DNA of 64,000 nt from Idiomarina seosinensis (GCF_003987275.1 NZ_PIQF01000001.1:1-64000), one strand, 5' to 3'. Counted from the first letter of the stretch, positions 1 through 9,959 are shown. The notes: generated by a model from the sequence alone, not told the origin. Numbers and translations are program-made.

Positions 1-3000
1 ATAGCTCGGGTAACCAGGGTACGGTCACTGGTACGAGCGAATTAGACACCACCGCACCAAGCCTGACAGTAGATGCTGAAAGCGGGAGTGACGCGACGCC
101 AAGTATCAGTGGAACCTCGGATGAAGAGGGTGCAACGGTAACGGTTGTCATCACGGATGCCAATGGTGTTAAGCAGGAGCTCGAGGCCACGGTGACTGAC
201 GGTGAATGGTCGGTCGACGTTCCGGCCGCATTAGCCGACGGCGATTATACCGTGACGGCCACGGTAGCAGATGCAGCGGGTAATAGCACAGACGCTGATA
301 CCACCGGCAACATCGACACCACGGCCCCAGGTGAAACGGCGGGTGATGGCAACAGCATTGCCTTTACGGACAGCCTGATCAACGCAAATGAAAGCACCGG
401 TGTTGAATTAACCGGAGCGGTTGAAAACGGTGCCACGATCGACAGCATTATTATCACCGATGCTGACGATAACGAAGTGGTTGTTCCTGCAGCAGCGATC
501 AATGTTGATGCCGATGGCAACATCACCATCAGCGGCCTGGATCTCAGCGAACTGGCAGACGGCGAGCTGACGGTCACCATGAGCGTCACTGACAGCGCCG
601 GTAATAACGGCAACGTAGAGGGCACCACAACGTTAGCAACCGAACTGCCAACCATTGGTGGGCTCAATGCCAGCGGCGAAATGACCGTAGCAGAAGCCTT
701 TATTAGTGGTGGAACCCGGCAAGGTCAGGGGCAACCCACCGGACAGGGCAGCTTCACCATTAGCTCTGGTGCCTACACCTCGGTAGCCAGCATTACCCTG
801 GCAGGCGCGACCCTGACCATGACGCAATTGCTTAATGCCAATGCCAATCCTGTCACCATCAATACCGATGAAGGAAGCTTTACCGTTACCGGTTATGATA
901 GTGCAACCGGCGAAGTCAGCTACAGTTACACGCTAAGTCAGGCTCAGCAGCACGGTGCGGCTGATAACATGCAGCTTAACCACACGGTCACCGTCACCGA
1001 CACCGCCGGGCAAACAACCAATGGAAACCTCGTCATCAACGTGACCGATGATGAGCCATTAAGCTTTAACCCAGAAATTGCTGAAGTCGAAGACGGTTTC
1101 ATCGCTAGCTTGAATATTAATGCAGGTGCCGATGGCATTGCCGATATTCGCTTTACGGTGACCGCCGGTGAGCAAATCTTTGATGTAGACGGCAATCCCA
1201 TCCTTTATACCGATGGCACCACCAGCGGTGGCACCTTATATTTTACCTATGCACAAGATGCTAGCGGTAACCTCGATGACAGTATTCTTATTGCCGAAAA
1301 TTCTGACGGTAGTGAGATATTCCGTATTACGCTGAATCAAGCCGATGGCACCTACAGTATTGACATCACCGATGGTGTAACCTTGTACACACAAGATACC
1401 ATTGCCTTACAAGCCGAAGAGTTTGAACCCGTAACCAGCATTATCGAAGACGATGACTATGATATGTTGGCCGTCAATGTCGATGCCAACGAGGGAGATG
1501 AAGTGTTGCTATTCTCAGGACATTTCGCCCCCAATAACAAACGCTTTGATATCGAACTGGATAACGACAATGGCATTACCATCGATTCGTCATCTGATAG
1601 CAACTCGCGTGAGCTTATCCGAGCTGACTTTATTGACAATATGGCCGCCGGCAGCATGTTAGATATTGTTCGCTATCGCCAAACGGTAAACGTAGATAAA
1701 CAGCAAAGCAATATCGCCATCTCGGTGTTTAGTAATGTTAATCAAAACGACATAGGCGACAAAAACGGTGGTGATCAAATCGATCTAACACTGGCTAATA
1801 TCCGGGTCTATGACGAGCAAGGAGCTGACATCACCGACAGCATGGATATTCGCATCGATGATGGGCGCATCGAAATCAAAGGCATGCTCGATGGCTACAG
1901 CTTCGAAGTACTTAGCGACAGCCCATTCCAAGCATTGCAAGTCGAGTCCATCGATGCCAATGGCTTTACCCTAGGGGATTTCTCGTTTGCTGAAGAATTA
2001 TCCTACGAAGAAATCGCGCTATTACTCGGCATCGAAGTGGAAGATCTCGACGGCGACGTGGTCGCTTCGCAGCTACCTATCGGTGATATCGAGGGCATTA
2101 ACTTTAAAGTCGGTGGTAACGAAGACTCCAGCATTGAAGGCACTGAAGGGGATGATATTATCTTAGGTGACCGCGGTGGCTTTAATACCATTGTTGAACC
2201 GGGTACTAACTATAACGTCTCGATTATGCTGGATACCTCAGGCAGTATGGGTTACGGCTCCGGTGTTTATGATAACGCTGGTGACGAACTAAGCCGCCTA
2301 GATATTGCTAAAGACGCGCTCACCAACTTGTTAACGCAACTAGCCGGTCACGATGGTATCATCAATGTGCAAATCGTTGGCTTTGACAAATTCGCCGACG
2401 AAGCCATTACGATTAACAACTTAAGTCAATCAACTTTGCCCCTGTTGTTAACTAAAGTTGAAGCACTGATTGCCAATGGCGGTACCAACTATTCAGCCGC
2501 ATTTGCCGAAGCCATCGATTGGTTTAATGACCTCAGCGACTCGCAACATGCCGGCAGTTTCGAAAACGTCAGTTACTTCCTGACTGATGGTGAGCCGACA
2601 TACGTTACTTTGAACGATTCGACATATGGTTATGGTTCAGGTACTTCTTCTTGGTTGTTTCAAAAAACGGTCGATAGCTTCAAAGATTTATCAGAACTAG
2701 CTAGTGTTAATGCTATTGGGTTAGGAAAAGATCTACCTAACTGGATGTTAGATTATTTTGATAACACGGCCAACCAAATCTTAAACGGTTCCTATGGAAC
2801 ATTTGGCGACGCCACCATTGTTACTGACGCTGAACAGCTTCAAGCGGCATTAACCGGCGGTGATACCGAACGAGTCCTTGGCGAAGCAGGCACTAATACC
2901 ATCGAAGGCGGGGCCGGCAAAGACGTGATCTTTGCAAACGGTGTGAACAGCGACCACTTAAGTTGGACCGATGGCGCAGGCAATACCTTTAGTGCGGGCA

Positions 3001-3683
3001 GTCATGATGGGCTTGGCTTAACCGGCCTGCGTGAATACCTGCGCTGGGAAGTCAACGCCGGCGAAGCACCCAGCGATCAGCAAGTGATGAACTATATTCG
3101 TAGTAACTGGCTGCAACTTGCTGAGGGTCGTGCTGATGATCAGGGTGGTAATAATATCATTGATGCGGGTAGCGGCGATGATGTCATTATCGGCGGCAAT
3201 CAAACCGATATTATCCGAGGTGGCGAAGGCAATGACATTATGCAAGGCGGTGATGGTAGCGATGTATTCGTCTTCGACACCAACGATGCCGGTACCATCG
3301 GCCTACACGCAGAGGACGTCATCACCGACTTTACGCTTGCCAATGAAACCGGTGCCAAAGATGTACTCGACCTAAGCGGCTTACTCGATGGTGAAAATGC
3401 CAGCAATATTGGTGATTACATCGTCGCCGAAGACGACGGCCAGGGTAATACGGTGCTTTACATCAACAGCCAGGGTGAACTCAACGGCCATGACAATGCC
3501 GATCAGGTGGTTACCTTGCAGGATGCTGCGATGGCCGAAGGGCAGAGTTCTGAGGGCTTCATCGAGCAGTTACTTAGTGACGGCCAATTGTTGATTGACT
3601 CAGGTTCCTCAGCCTCTCAGGCTCAACACAGCAGTAATCCGTTAGATGAAGAATTGGGTAGTAACTCTATTAAACATGACTAA
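1..3683 (+). CDS. LapA-like giant RTX adhesin, C-terminal part (5' end outside window)
   Basis: The reading frame is open from base 3, so the gene enters from the left edge; a GTG at 192 is internal, not the start. Bases 3-640 encode bacterial Ig-like repeats (TTAP, VTATVADAAGN type), followed by further beta-rich repeats to about 2100. RTX-type glycine/aspartate nonapeptides occur near 2120-2180, 2870-2940 and 3150-3270. A von Willebrand A domain lies at about 2206-2870, with the MIDAS motif DTSGS near 2229. The last 400 bases resemble the C-terminal type I secretion target of VCA0849-like adhesins. The family is exported through a LapBCE channel and held in the outer membrane by an N-terminal retention module cut by LapG; that module would lie off the window. 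The secretion operon, lapD and lapG immediately follow, which supports the assignment. The total gene size is unknown. Confidence 0.93.
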   Translation, partial: SSGNQGTVTGTSELDTTAPSLTVDAESGSDATPSISGTSDEEGATVTVVITDANGVKQELEATVTDGEWSVDVPAALADGDYTVTATVADAAGNSTDADTTGNIDTTAPGETAGDGNSIAFTDSLINANESTGVELTGAVENGATIDSIIITDADDNEVVVPAAAINVDADGNITISGLDLSELADGELTVTMSVTDSAGNNGNVEGTTTLATELPTIGGLNASGEMTVAEAFISGGTRQGQGQPTGQGSFTISSGAYTSVASITLAGATLTMTQLLNANANPVTINTDEGSFTVTGYDSATGEVSYSYTLSQAQQHGAADNMQLNHTVTVTDTAGQTTNGNLVINVTDDEPLSFNPEIAEVEDGFIASLNINAGADGIADIRFTVTAGEQIFDVDGNPILYTDGTTSGGTLYFTYAQDASGNLDDSILIAENSDGSEIFRITLNQADGTYSIDITDGVTLYTQDTIALQAEEFEPVTSIIEDDDYDMLAVNVDANEGDEVLLFSGHFAPNNKRFDIELDNDNGITIDSSSDSNSRELIRADFIDNMAAGSMLDIVRYRQTVNVDKQQSNIAISVFSNVNQNDIGDKNGGDQIDLTLANIRVYDEQGADITDSMDIRIDDGRIEIKGMLDGYSFEVLSDSPFQALQVESIDANGFTLGDFSFAEELSYEEIALLLGIEVEDLDGDVVASQLPIGDIEGINFKVGGNEDSSIEGTEGDDIILGDRGGFNTIVEPGTNYNVSIMLDTSGSMGYGSGVYDNAGDELSRLDIAKDALTNLLTQLAGHDGIINVQIVGFDKFADEAITINNLSQSTLPLLLTKVEALIANGGTNYSAAFAEAIDWFNDLSDSQHAGSFENVSYFLTDGEPTYVTLNDSTYGYGSGTSSWLFQKTVDSFKDLSELASVNAIGLGKDLPNWMLDYFDNTANQILNGSYGTFGDATIVTDAEQLQAALTGGDTERVLGEAGTNTIEGGAGKDVIFANGVNSDHLSWTDGAGNTFSAGSHDGLGLTGLREYLRWEVNAGEAPSDQQVMNYIRSNWLQLAEGRADDQGGNNIIDAGSGDDVIIGGNQTDIIRGGEGNDIMQGGDGSDVFVFDTNDAGTIGLHAEDVITDFTLANETGAKDVLDLSGLLDGENASNIGDYIVAEDDGQGNTVLYINSQGELNGHDNADQVVTLQDAAMAEGQSSEGFIEQLLSDGQLLIDSGSSASQAQHSSNPLDEELGSNSIKHD

Positions 3684-3696
3684 CATGTCGGTAAAA

Positions 3697-3728
3697 AAAC
3701 GCTCCAGGCCAGAGTGCTTGGGGCGTTT
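3697..3728 (+). terminator. Stem-loop after the adhesin gene
   Basis: The arms AAACGCTCCA (3697-3706) and TGGGGCGTTT (3719-3728) pair over 10 bp with one G-U wobble and a 12-base loop. No long U tract follows, so it is a probable but imperfect intrinsic terminator separating the adhesin from the secretion operon. Confidence 0.55.
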
Positions 3729-3746
3729 AAAACGTTGAATTTATGT

Positions 3747-3780
3747 TGTTTATAAACAGATTCTTATGGTAAATTACAAC
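3747..3780. promoter_or_regulatory. Palindrome and shared motif upstream of the secretion operon
   Basis: TGTTTATAAACA at 3747-3758 is a perfect 12-bp palindrome. TTATG followed by GTAAATTACA at 3764-3778 resembles the inverted repeat at 9512-9531. Further down, GTTGAGTG (3784-3791) and CACTCAAC (3840-3847) form 8-bp arms in the presumed 5' leader. These are candidate operator or leader structures; no promoter is assigned with confidence. Confidence 0.3.
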
Positions 3781-3875
3781 CTGGTTGAGTGTTATAGCCA
3801 CCGCAAAAGACTACGCAATGTAGTAGCAGTTATTAGCCTCACTCAACACAACAATTTGAAAAAGGAGTCTTTCTT

Positions 3876-5282
3876 TTGAGCTTTTACAAGCGGAGTCTAT
3901 TGCAGTTAGCAATAGGTGGTGTGATGTTATCCGCCGCCATAGAGGCATCTGCTCAAGAACCTGCACTTGACGCTGTTATAAAAGCCGTTAACAACAACCC
4001 CGAAGTCCTGCAACAATGGTATGAACTCAAGTCGGTTGAAGCCGAGCTCGATCAAGCCAGTGCCGCTTATAAGCCCAGTCTAGATATATCCACAGAATAT
4101 AACTACAACAAACGCGATTATTCCTTTAATCGTGAATATGATGGTGCGCGCGCGGATGTTCAGCTAACTCAGGTGTTATTTGACGGTTTTCAGGCGTTAA
4201 ATGTTATTGAGCGGTTCGAGCAAATAAAATTGGTACGGTATTACGAGTTCCGTACAGTTGCTGAGAACGTGGGGTACGCGGCACTGGAAGTTTACCTGGA
4301 TGTATTGCGTTATCGCTACCTGGTCAATTTGGCCCGCGAAAATGTTGAACAACATAAGAAAGTGTATGAACAGATCCGAGAGAGTGCCCAAGCTGGGGTG
4401 GCTCGCAATGCGGATTTAGAACAAATTACCGGTCGTTTGGCGTTAGCAAAGTCGAACCTGCTGACTCAGCAGTCGAATCTACATGACGTTACCAGTCGCT
4501 ATATTCGTATCGTCGGTGAGCTACCACCAAAGCAAATGCCAAATGCTAATTTAAACAAGCTAACTCTGCCAAAAGATATTCGCGCGGCTATTCGCCTGGC
4601 GAACCGGCATAACCCTGAGTTAAAAGCGGCACTGCGCGATATCGAAGCCAAGCAACAGCAAATTGAAGAGAGCAAAGGCGCTTATTACCCACAGTTACAG
4701 TTGGTTGCCTCGCATGGCGTGTCTGAGCTGGACAATAACGGCTTTGATAACTCGCAATACGATACCCAGGTCGGGATACAAATGAGTATGAACTTATACT
4801 CAGGCGGTCGTGATTATGCGACAACCAGACGCAATGTCGCGCAGCTGAATTCAGCGCAACAACGACGCGATGTTGTGTGCCGCAATATCCACCAAACCTT
4901 GTTGATCGAGATTAACGCGCTACGTAATTTAAACGAACAGTTACCAGCCTTGGAGCAACACAAGTTATCGTCATCAAAAGTTCGCACCGCTTACAAAGAT
5001 CAATTTGATATAGGGCAGCGTTCATTGCTGGACGTACTCGATGCCGAAAATGAATACTACGAAGCCAGTATTGCACTGATTGAATCGAAGTTTGCTATCA
5101 AGGCCGGTAAAGCTCAGTTGTTGGCGAGTATTGGCGAGTTATTAAACCAGTTGACCAACACCGGTGAGTTTAAAGGTTTTGAGCGTGACTCTGCTGAGCC
5201 TTTGCAGGTCAATCCAGATTTTGCCTGCCCAGCCACAGACGTCACAAATGCTTATTACGCCGACTATCATTGGGTTGAATAA
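3876..5282 (+). CDS. lapE: TolC-family outer-membrane factor of the adhesin secretion system (LapE-like)
   Basis: This 468-residue protein has an N-terminal signal peptide (cleavage expected near ASAQ, residues 25-27) and two outer-membrane efflux (OEP) repeats with long helical hairpins, including the DVLDAENEYYEA-type motif near residue 390. It forms the outer-membrane channel of a type I secretion system. The start is a TTG at 3876, preceded by AAGGAG with 8-nt spacing; no in-frame ATG is better placed. The stop codon overlaps the start of the ABC transporter gene by one base (TAATG), which implies translational coupling. The substrate is inferred to be the adhesin encoded just upstream. 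The TolC family is certain; the LapE name rests on gene context. Confidence 0.9.
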   Translation: MSFYKRSLLQLAIGGVMLSAAIEASAQEPALDAVIKAVNNNPEVLQQWYELKSVEAELDQASAAYKPSLDISTEYNYNKRDYSFNREYDGARADVQLTQVLFDGFQALNVIERFEQIKLVRYYEFRTVAENVGYAALEVYLDVLRYRYLVNLARENVEQHKKVYEQIRESAQAGVARNADLEQITGRLALAKSNLLTQQSNLHDVTSRYIRIVGELPPKQMPNANLNKLTLPKDIRAAIRLANRHNPELKAALRDIEAKQQQIEESKGAYYPQLQLVASHGVSELDNNGFDNSQYDTQVGIQMSMNLYSGGRDYATTRRNVAQLNSAQQRRDVVCRNIHQTLLIEINALRNLNEQLPALEQHKLSSSKVRTAYKDQFDIGQRSLLDVLDAENEYYEASIALIESKFAIKAGKAQLLASIGELLNQLTNTGEFKGFERDSAEPLQVNPDFACPATDVTNAYYADYHWVE

Positions 5283-7423
5283 TGGCCGTTACTGCGTCTG
5301 AACAAGCAACGCCACGGCCGCTGCTCAGTTGTCTTGCGACAATTGCGCAGCATCATCAACTCACTTTTTCGGCAGATGCTGCGATGGCCGGGTTAGCGCA
5401 ATCAAAAGGTGACTTAACACCTTCATCCTTGCCGATCGCGGCGGAGCGATTTGGTTTGGCGACACGCATTGTGCGCCGGCAGCTCGATGATGTTAATCAA
5501 CATTTATTGCCTGCGGTGGTGTTACTTAAGAGCAATAGAGCTTGCGTCATTACTGCGGTTGACGGCGATAATCTGGCGGTTATCGACCCTGATATGGGCG
5601 ACAAGCCAATCAATATTGCACGGCAGACTTTGGAGCAGCAGTACACCGGTGATATTATTTATGTGCGTCCGGAGTTTACCCCTGACAAACGTGCAAACGA
5701 TGCCATAACGCGTAAGGACAAACACTGGTTCTGGAGTGTCATTAAAGAGAACCGTGGCACCTATCGCAATATTATTATCGCCTCGTTAATGATTAATGCG
5801 TTTGCTCTGGCAATGCCGTTATTCGTGATGAACGTGTACGATCGGGTGGTACCGAACAACGCCATTTCCACGTTGTTTGCGCTAGCTATCGGTATGCTGG
5901 TGATTTTAGTCGCCGAGGTGGTGCTAAAAATCATCCGTATTTGGTTTATTGACTTAAGTGCCAACCGCACTGACGTTAAAGTCTCCAGTACTATTATGCG
6001 GCGTGTGCTGAACATGCGTATGAGTGACAAACCCCAAGCCTCGGGGTCGTTCATTTCCAGCATTCAATCGTTTGAGAGTGTGCGCAGCTTTATAGGCTCG
6101 CTCAGTGTCACTGCAATGGTCGATATTCCGTTTGTAATGTTGTTTTTTATCGTCGTCGGTATTATCAACGTGTACTTGCTGATCCCTGTCGTTGTTGCTG
6201 CGCTGATAATTATTATTTATTCACTCGCATCGCAGGCAAAACTGCGCGAACTGGCAGAGCAGTCTATGCAGGCCAGTGCTATGCGTAACGCCAACATTTA
6301 TGAATCTATTGGCTCGATCGAAACCATCAAAAGCTTTAACGCGCAGCACCGTAGCCAGACTCAATGGGAAAAAAGCACCATTTTCCTTAGTCGCATCAAC
6401 GCGCGTATGCGACTGCTCAGTCAGTCGATTACCAGCGTTGCCTCCTGGCTGCAACAAGCCGCGTCGATCAGCGTGATTGTTATCGGCGTGTTTTTAATCA
6501 GCGAAGAGCTGATGACGCAGGGCGCTTTGATCGCGGCCTACCTGCTAAGCGCTCGCGCGCTGTCACCCGTTACTCAGGCGGCTGGCTTATTAGCGCAATA
6601 CCATAACAGTGCGACCGCAATGGAGTCGCTGGACGGCATTATGGAGCGTGAAACCGAGCGCAGTGAAGATCCCACCACAGTATCCAAACCGCGTATCGAT
6701 GGTGATATTGAACTGGTCAACGTTGGCTTTCGCTATCCAGACGTCGAATCGGATGTGCTCTCCGGTGTTAATATCTCGATAAAAGCGGGTGAAAAAATTG
6801 CCATTCTAGGACGTAACGGCTCAGGCAAAAGCACCGTGCAACGGCTACTTCTCGGCTTGTACGACGCCAGCAGTGGCCGAGTGTTAATCGATGGGGTTGA
6901 TATTCGTCAGTTAAACCCGAACCTGGTACGCCGGCATATTGGCTATGTTCCTCAGGATGCCAACCTAATTTTTGGTACGTTACGAGAAAATATCTTACTG
7001 GGCCGCCAGACCATCGATGACGAAGCCTTAGTGCGAGTAACCAACGAGATGGGATTGGCCCCGCTGGTTCGTAACCACCCTAAGGGCTTTAATCTGCAAG
7101 TGGGTGAGCGTGGCGGCAATTTATCCGGTGGCCAGCGACAGTCGGTTGCCCTGGCCCGGGCGTTTGTCGATGAACCATCGATAGTACTGCTGGATGAACC
7201 CACCGGCATGCTGGATCACGCTACCGAGGGCGCAATTAAAAAACGTTTGGCTGATCAGGTTGAAAATAAAACCTTAATTATGGTCACTCACAAAACGACC
7301 ATGTTGGATTTAGTGGATCGTATTATTGTGATGGATTCGGGTCGAGTGGTTGCCGACGGTGCGAAACAAACCGTACTTGAAGCGTTGCGTCAGGGGCGTA
7401 TTGGAGGAGTCTCTCGTGACTGA
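5282..7423 (+). CDS. lapB: Type I secretion ABC transporter/permease with C39-like domain (LapB-like)
   Basis: This 713-residue protein has three parts. Residues 1-135 form a peptidase-C39-like fold without the catalytic Cys, so it should bind substrate rather than cleave it. Six transmembrane helices follow (about 160-430). The ATPase domain (about 475-710) has Walker A GRNGSGKS, signature LSGGQRQ and Walker B IVLLDEPT. It matches the LssB/LapB family of adhesin exporters in length and architecture. It powers export of the RTX adhesin across the inner membrane with the membrane-fusion and TolC proteins encoded on either side. It overlaps lapE by 1 nt and lapC by 8 nt. Confidence 0.93.
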   Translation: MAVTASEQATPRPLLSCLATIAQHHQLTFSADAAMAGLAQSKGDLTPSSLPIAAERFGLATRIVRRQLDDVNQHLLPAVVLLKSNRACVITAVDGDNLAVIDPDMGDKPINIARQTLEQQYTGDIIYVRPEFTPDKRANDAITRKDKHWFWSVIKENRGTYRNIIIASLMINAFALAMPLFVMNVYDRVVPNNAISTLFALAIGMLVILVAEVVLKIIRIWFIDLSANRTDVKVSSTIMRRVLNMRMSDKPQASGSFISSIQSFESVRSFIGSLSVTAMVDIPFVMLFFIVVGIINVYLLIPVVVAALIIIIYSLASQAKLRELAEQSMQASAMRNANIYESIGSIETIKSFNAQHRSQTQWEKSTIFLSRINARMRLLSQSITSVASWLQQAASISVIVIGVFLISEELMTQGALIAAYLLSARALSPVTQAAGLLAQYHNSATAMESLDGIMERETERSEDPTTVSKPRIDGDIELVNVGFRYPDVESDVLSGVNISIKAGEKIAILGRNGSGKSTVQRLLLGLYDASSGRVLIDGVDIRQLNPNLVRRHIGYVPQDANLIFGTLRENILLGRQTIDDEALVRVTNEMGLAPLVRNHPKGFNLQVGERGGNLSGGQRQSVALARAFVDEPSIVLLDEPTGMLDHATEGAIKKRLADQVENKTLIMVTHKTTMLDLVDRIIVMDSGRVVADGAKQTVLEALRQGRIGGVSRD

Positions 7424-8840
7424 TAATTCCCCCAAAAAAACCACCGAGCAGCGTGCCTTCGGGACCGTCGGTAGTGCCAGTAAAAAAGGCGCCGCAAACA
7501 AAGGACTCATCGATAAAATATTTGGCCGTTGGGTCAATGTGCCCAACCATAAAGATTGGGTGGTCGATGCCGAATGGGCGCGTATCCAGCAACAACCTAT
7601 TCGCTCCACTCAACTACTGTATGCCATGTTAATTGCGGTTATTGCGCTGTTAATCTGGGCTTCGCTTGCCGAAGTCGTTACCGTTGCTCGCGGTGATGGT
7701 CGGGTGGTGCCGTCGCGTCAATTGCAAACCATTGAGACTTTAGATGGCGGTCAGGTGCAGTCGATCAAAGTTCGCGAGGGCGATCGGGTAGAGCAGGGCG
7801 ACGTGATGGTAGAAATTGATTCGACTCGGTTTTTATCCGAGTTTAGTGAAAACCAGTCGCGGCTGTGGTCTTTACAGGCGCGAAGCGCCCGGCTAAGAGC
7901 TTTGGTAACCGGCAACGAACTCGAGTTCCCGGACGAGTTAAAGCAACGGGCACCGCAGCTGATTAAAGATGAGCGAGCCGCCTATCACAGTAACCTTGAA
8001 CAACTAGAATCCTTAAAAGCCGGTGCGCAGGCGCAACTAAGACAGCGCCGCGAAAGCTTGAATGAACTGCAAGCGGCAGCGCAACAATACCGCGAATCAC
8101 TAGCTTTAGTTAACCGCGAATTAAAAGTGACCGAACCGCTGCGGAAGTCGGGCGCGGTCTCTGAAGTCGATATTATTCGTTTGCAGCGAGACCAAACGCA
8201 GTTTCAGGGGCAATTAAGTCAAACGTTGTCGAAAATTGAAGAAGCTCGCGCTGCCATCCAGGAGTCTGAGAGTAAGTTAAACGAGGTTCGTTTAGAGCAG
8301 GTTAATCAGTGGCGACAACAACTCTCCGAAGTCTCTGCCGATCTTGCGGCGTTTGAAAGCGTTGAGCTGCGATTGCAGGACCGAGTGGCCCAAAGCAAAT
8401 TAAGAGCCCCTGTCGACGGTATAATCCAGACGCTTCATGTAAACACCATTGGTGGTGTCGTGACACAGGGTCAGCCGGTGGTTGATATTGTGCCGGTAGA
8501 TGACGAGCTGATCATTGAAGCGCGAATTCTGCCGCGTGATATTGCTTTTGTTAAGCTTGGTCAGGTCGCCAGCATCAAGTTTACCGCTTATGACTTCTCC
8601 ATCTACGGTGGCGCCGAAGCAGTGGTGGAGCACATCAGTGCCGATACAATCACAGATGAAAACGATGTGACTTATTATGTGGTCCGGCTGCATACGCAAA
8701 AATCAGATTTCTCAGAAGATTTGCAGATCTTACCCGGGATGGTGGCGCAAGTGGACATCAAGACTGGTTCGCGCACGGTAATGAGCTACTTGTTAAAGCC
8801 GGTTCGAAAAGCCTATTCGGAAGCATTGACGGAGCGCTAA
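7416..8840 (+). CDS. lapC: HlyD-family membrane-fusion protein of the adhesin secretion system (LapC-like)
   Basis: From the chosen start this is a 474-residue periplasmic adaptor. A cytoplasmic N-terminus is followed by one membrane helix (around QLLYAMLIAVIALLIW), a split lipoyl/biotinyl-like domain, a long coiled coil rich in Q/E/R (about residues 150-320), and a beta-barrel domain ending in the HlyD-type PVRKAYSEAL tail. A longer frame opens at 7350, but the GTG at 7416 has a strong Shine-Dalgarno site (GGAGGAG, 7403-7409, 6-nt spacing) and overlaps the lapB stop by only 8 nt, so it is preferred. It bridges the ABC transporter and the TolC channel. Confidence 0.92.
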   Translation: MTDNSPKKTTEQRAFGTVGSASKKGAANKGLIDKIFGRWVNVPNHKDWVVDAEWARIQQQPIRSTQLLYAMLIAVIALLIWASLAEVVTVARGDGRVVPSRQLQTIETLDGGQVQSIKVREGDRVEQGDVMVEIDSTRFLSEFSENQSRLWSLQARSARLRALVTGNELEFPDELKQRAPQLIKDERAAYHSNLEQLESLKAGAQAQLRQRRESLNELQAAAQQYRESLALVNRELKVTEPLRKSGAVSEVDIIRLQRDQTQFQGQLSQTLSKIEEARAAIQESESKLNEVRLEQVNQWRQQLSEVSADLAAFESVELRLQDRVAQSKLRAPVDGIIQTLHVNTIGGVVTQGQPVVDIVPVDDELIIEARILPRDIAFVKLGQVASIKFTAYDFSIYGGAEAVVEHISADTITDENDVTYYVVRLHTQKSDFSEDLQILPGMVAQVDIKTGSRTVMSYLLKPVRKAYSEALTER

Positions 8841-9473
8841 GTGCTTAACTTATTTATTACGGAACAATTTAATTCACCGCGCTGGCAGCGGCTCGATGGC
8901 GAATGTAGAGTGGTTGGCGCACTGGCGGAGGCGCAAGCGGTCATTAACGAGCAGGAGAGCAGCACTGAGCAAGTCGTCATCTGGCTAATGGCCGATCATT
9001 CCCAAGTAGAGTCAATTTGTCGTAGCTGTGTCGGCGATGGTTACAAAGTTCTTGTGCTGTACACCAAACCTGATAGCGACCAGATGAAGCGTTTAATCGG
9101 CTTGGGTGCCCGCGGCTACGCGTCAGCAGCAGCCAGTGCCGACGGCTTGGCAAAAATTAGCGAAGTGGTTTGCCAAGGTGGGTTATGGTTACCGGATCAA
9201 TTTTTAGCCAACCTGGTCGGCTTAACCCAAAAAACCATGAGACGCCGGGCCAGCGATAAAAAGCAACTGGCAGCGGAACACGCCCTGGCGCAACTCAGTA
9301 AACGTGAAGCAGACGTGTGTAAAGCGGTATTAGATGGTCTTACCAACAATCAAATCGCAGAGCGGTTATTTATTAGTGAACGCACCGTAAAGGAGCACTT
9401 GACTCAAAGTTTTCGTAAGCTGGACGTTAAGGACCGGCTACAATTGGTGCTTAAGTTAAATCCTCGGGGCTAA
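8841..9473 (+). CDS. LuxR-type transcriptional regulator with degenerate receiver domain
   Basis: This 210-residue protein begins with GTG directly after the lapC stop, so it is the last gene of the secretion operon. The C-terminal 60 residues form a clear LuxR/NarL helix-turn-helix (LSKREADV, then NNQIAERLFISERTVKEH). The N-terminal 130 residues keep the spacing of a CheY-like receiver, but the phospho-acceptor Asp position lies in VVIWLMAD and appears replaced, and the usual Lys near the end of the domain (GARGYASAAA) is missing. It is therefore probably not activated by classical phosphotransfer. Its targets may include the adhesin operon; this is inferred from position only. Confidence 0.85.
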   Translation: MLNLFITEQFNSPRWQRLDGECRVVGALAEAQAVINEQESSTEQVVIWLMADHSQVESICRSCVGDGYKVLVLYTKPDSDQMKRLIGLGARGYASAAASADGLAKISEVVCQGGLWLPDQFLANLVGLTQKTMRRRASDKKQLAAEHALAQLSKREADVCKAVLDGLTNNQIAERLFISERTVKEHLTQSFRKLDVKDRLQLVLKLNPRG

Positions 9474-9511
9474 TACAGTGATAGCTTGCCTAAATTGAAA
9501 AATACTCTCAT

Positions 9512-9531
9512 TATGTAAGTTAAATTACATA
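9512..9531. promoter_or_regulatory. Inverted repeat upstream of the 135-residue protein gene
   Basis: TATGTAA (9512-9518) and TTACATA (9525-9531) are perfect 7-bp arms around a 6-bp AT-rich centre. The 20-bp size suits a dimeric HTH regulator. A related half (TTATG plus TAAATTACA) lies before the lap secretion operon. This is a candidate operator only. Confidence 0.3.
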
Positions 9532-9550
9532 CCAGCTATAAAATAAAACT

Positions 9551-9958
9551 ATGGCATTTATTAAGCGAAATGAAACCGGCGATATTGTAGCAGTCAGTTT
9601 GCTGGCCGATTATGGTTTTGACGAAGAGTTAGCCGCCGATAATGAAGAGCTATTGAGCTTCTACCGCGCTCAAGAGGCCCCTTATAACGCCGATGTCGCG
9701 CTCGAGGAGAGCGACCGCGAGATCATTCGTGTCGTCGAAGACTTAGTTGTATTGCTCACGGACAAGGGTATTATACAATTTACTGAATTGCCTGATGCCG
9801 CACAAAATAAAATGCTGCACCGGCGCTCCTTACGTCACTCTTTTAACGAACTGTCTGAGTTGCTGCTCGATGGCGAGGATGAAACTATTGACTTAATGGA
9901 TGCCGCCGCAGTCGCTCGTCGCGCGAGCGAAGACGATCCTGCCTACGGCGACGACTAA
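9551..9958 (+). CDS. Conserved hypothetical acidic protein of the type often mis-named tryptophan synthase beta-like
   Basis: This is a 135-residue soluble, acidic protein. Its start matches a small gammaproteobacterial family beginning M-x-[FY]-[IV]-KR-N-x-x-G-[ED]-I-V-A-[VL]-S. A helical core around residues 55-95 (REIIRVVEDLVVLLTDKGII, then FTELPDAAQNKML) is its most recognisable part. Databases often label such proteins tryptophan synthase beta-like, but no PLP-enzyme feature is visible, so no function is assigned. There is no good Shine-Dalgarno site. It converges on lapD with a single base between the two stops and no terminator. Confidence 0.75.
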   Translation: MAFIKRNETGDIVAVSLLADYGFDEELAADNEELLSFYRAQEAPYNADVALEESDREIIRVVEDLVVLLTDKGIIQFTELPDAAQNKMLHRRSLRHSFNELSELLLDGEDETIDLMDAAAVARRASEDDPAYGDD

Positions 9959-9959
9959 T

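Noticed and set aside
192-194. GTG at 192 as the adhesin start
   Set aside because: The frame is open upstream to the window edge and encodes the same Ig-like repeat pattern, so the GTG is internal.
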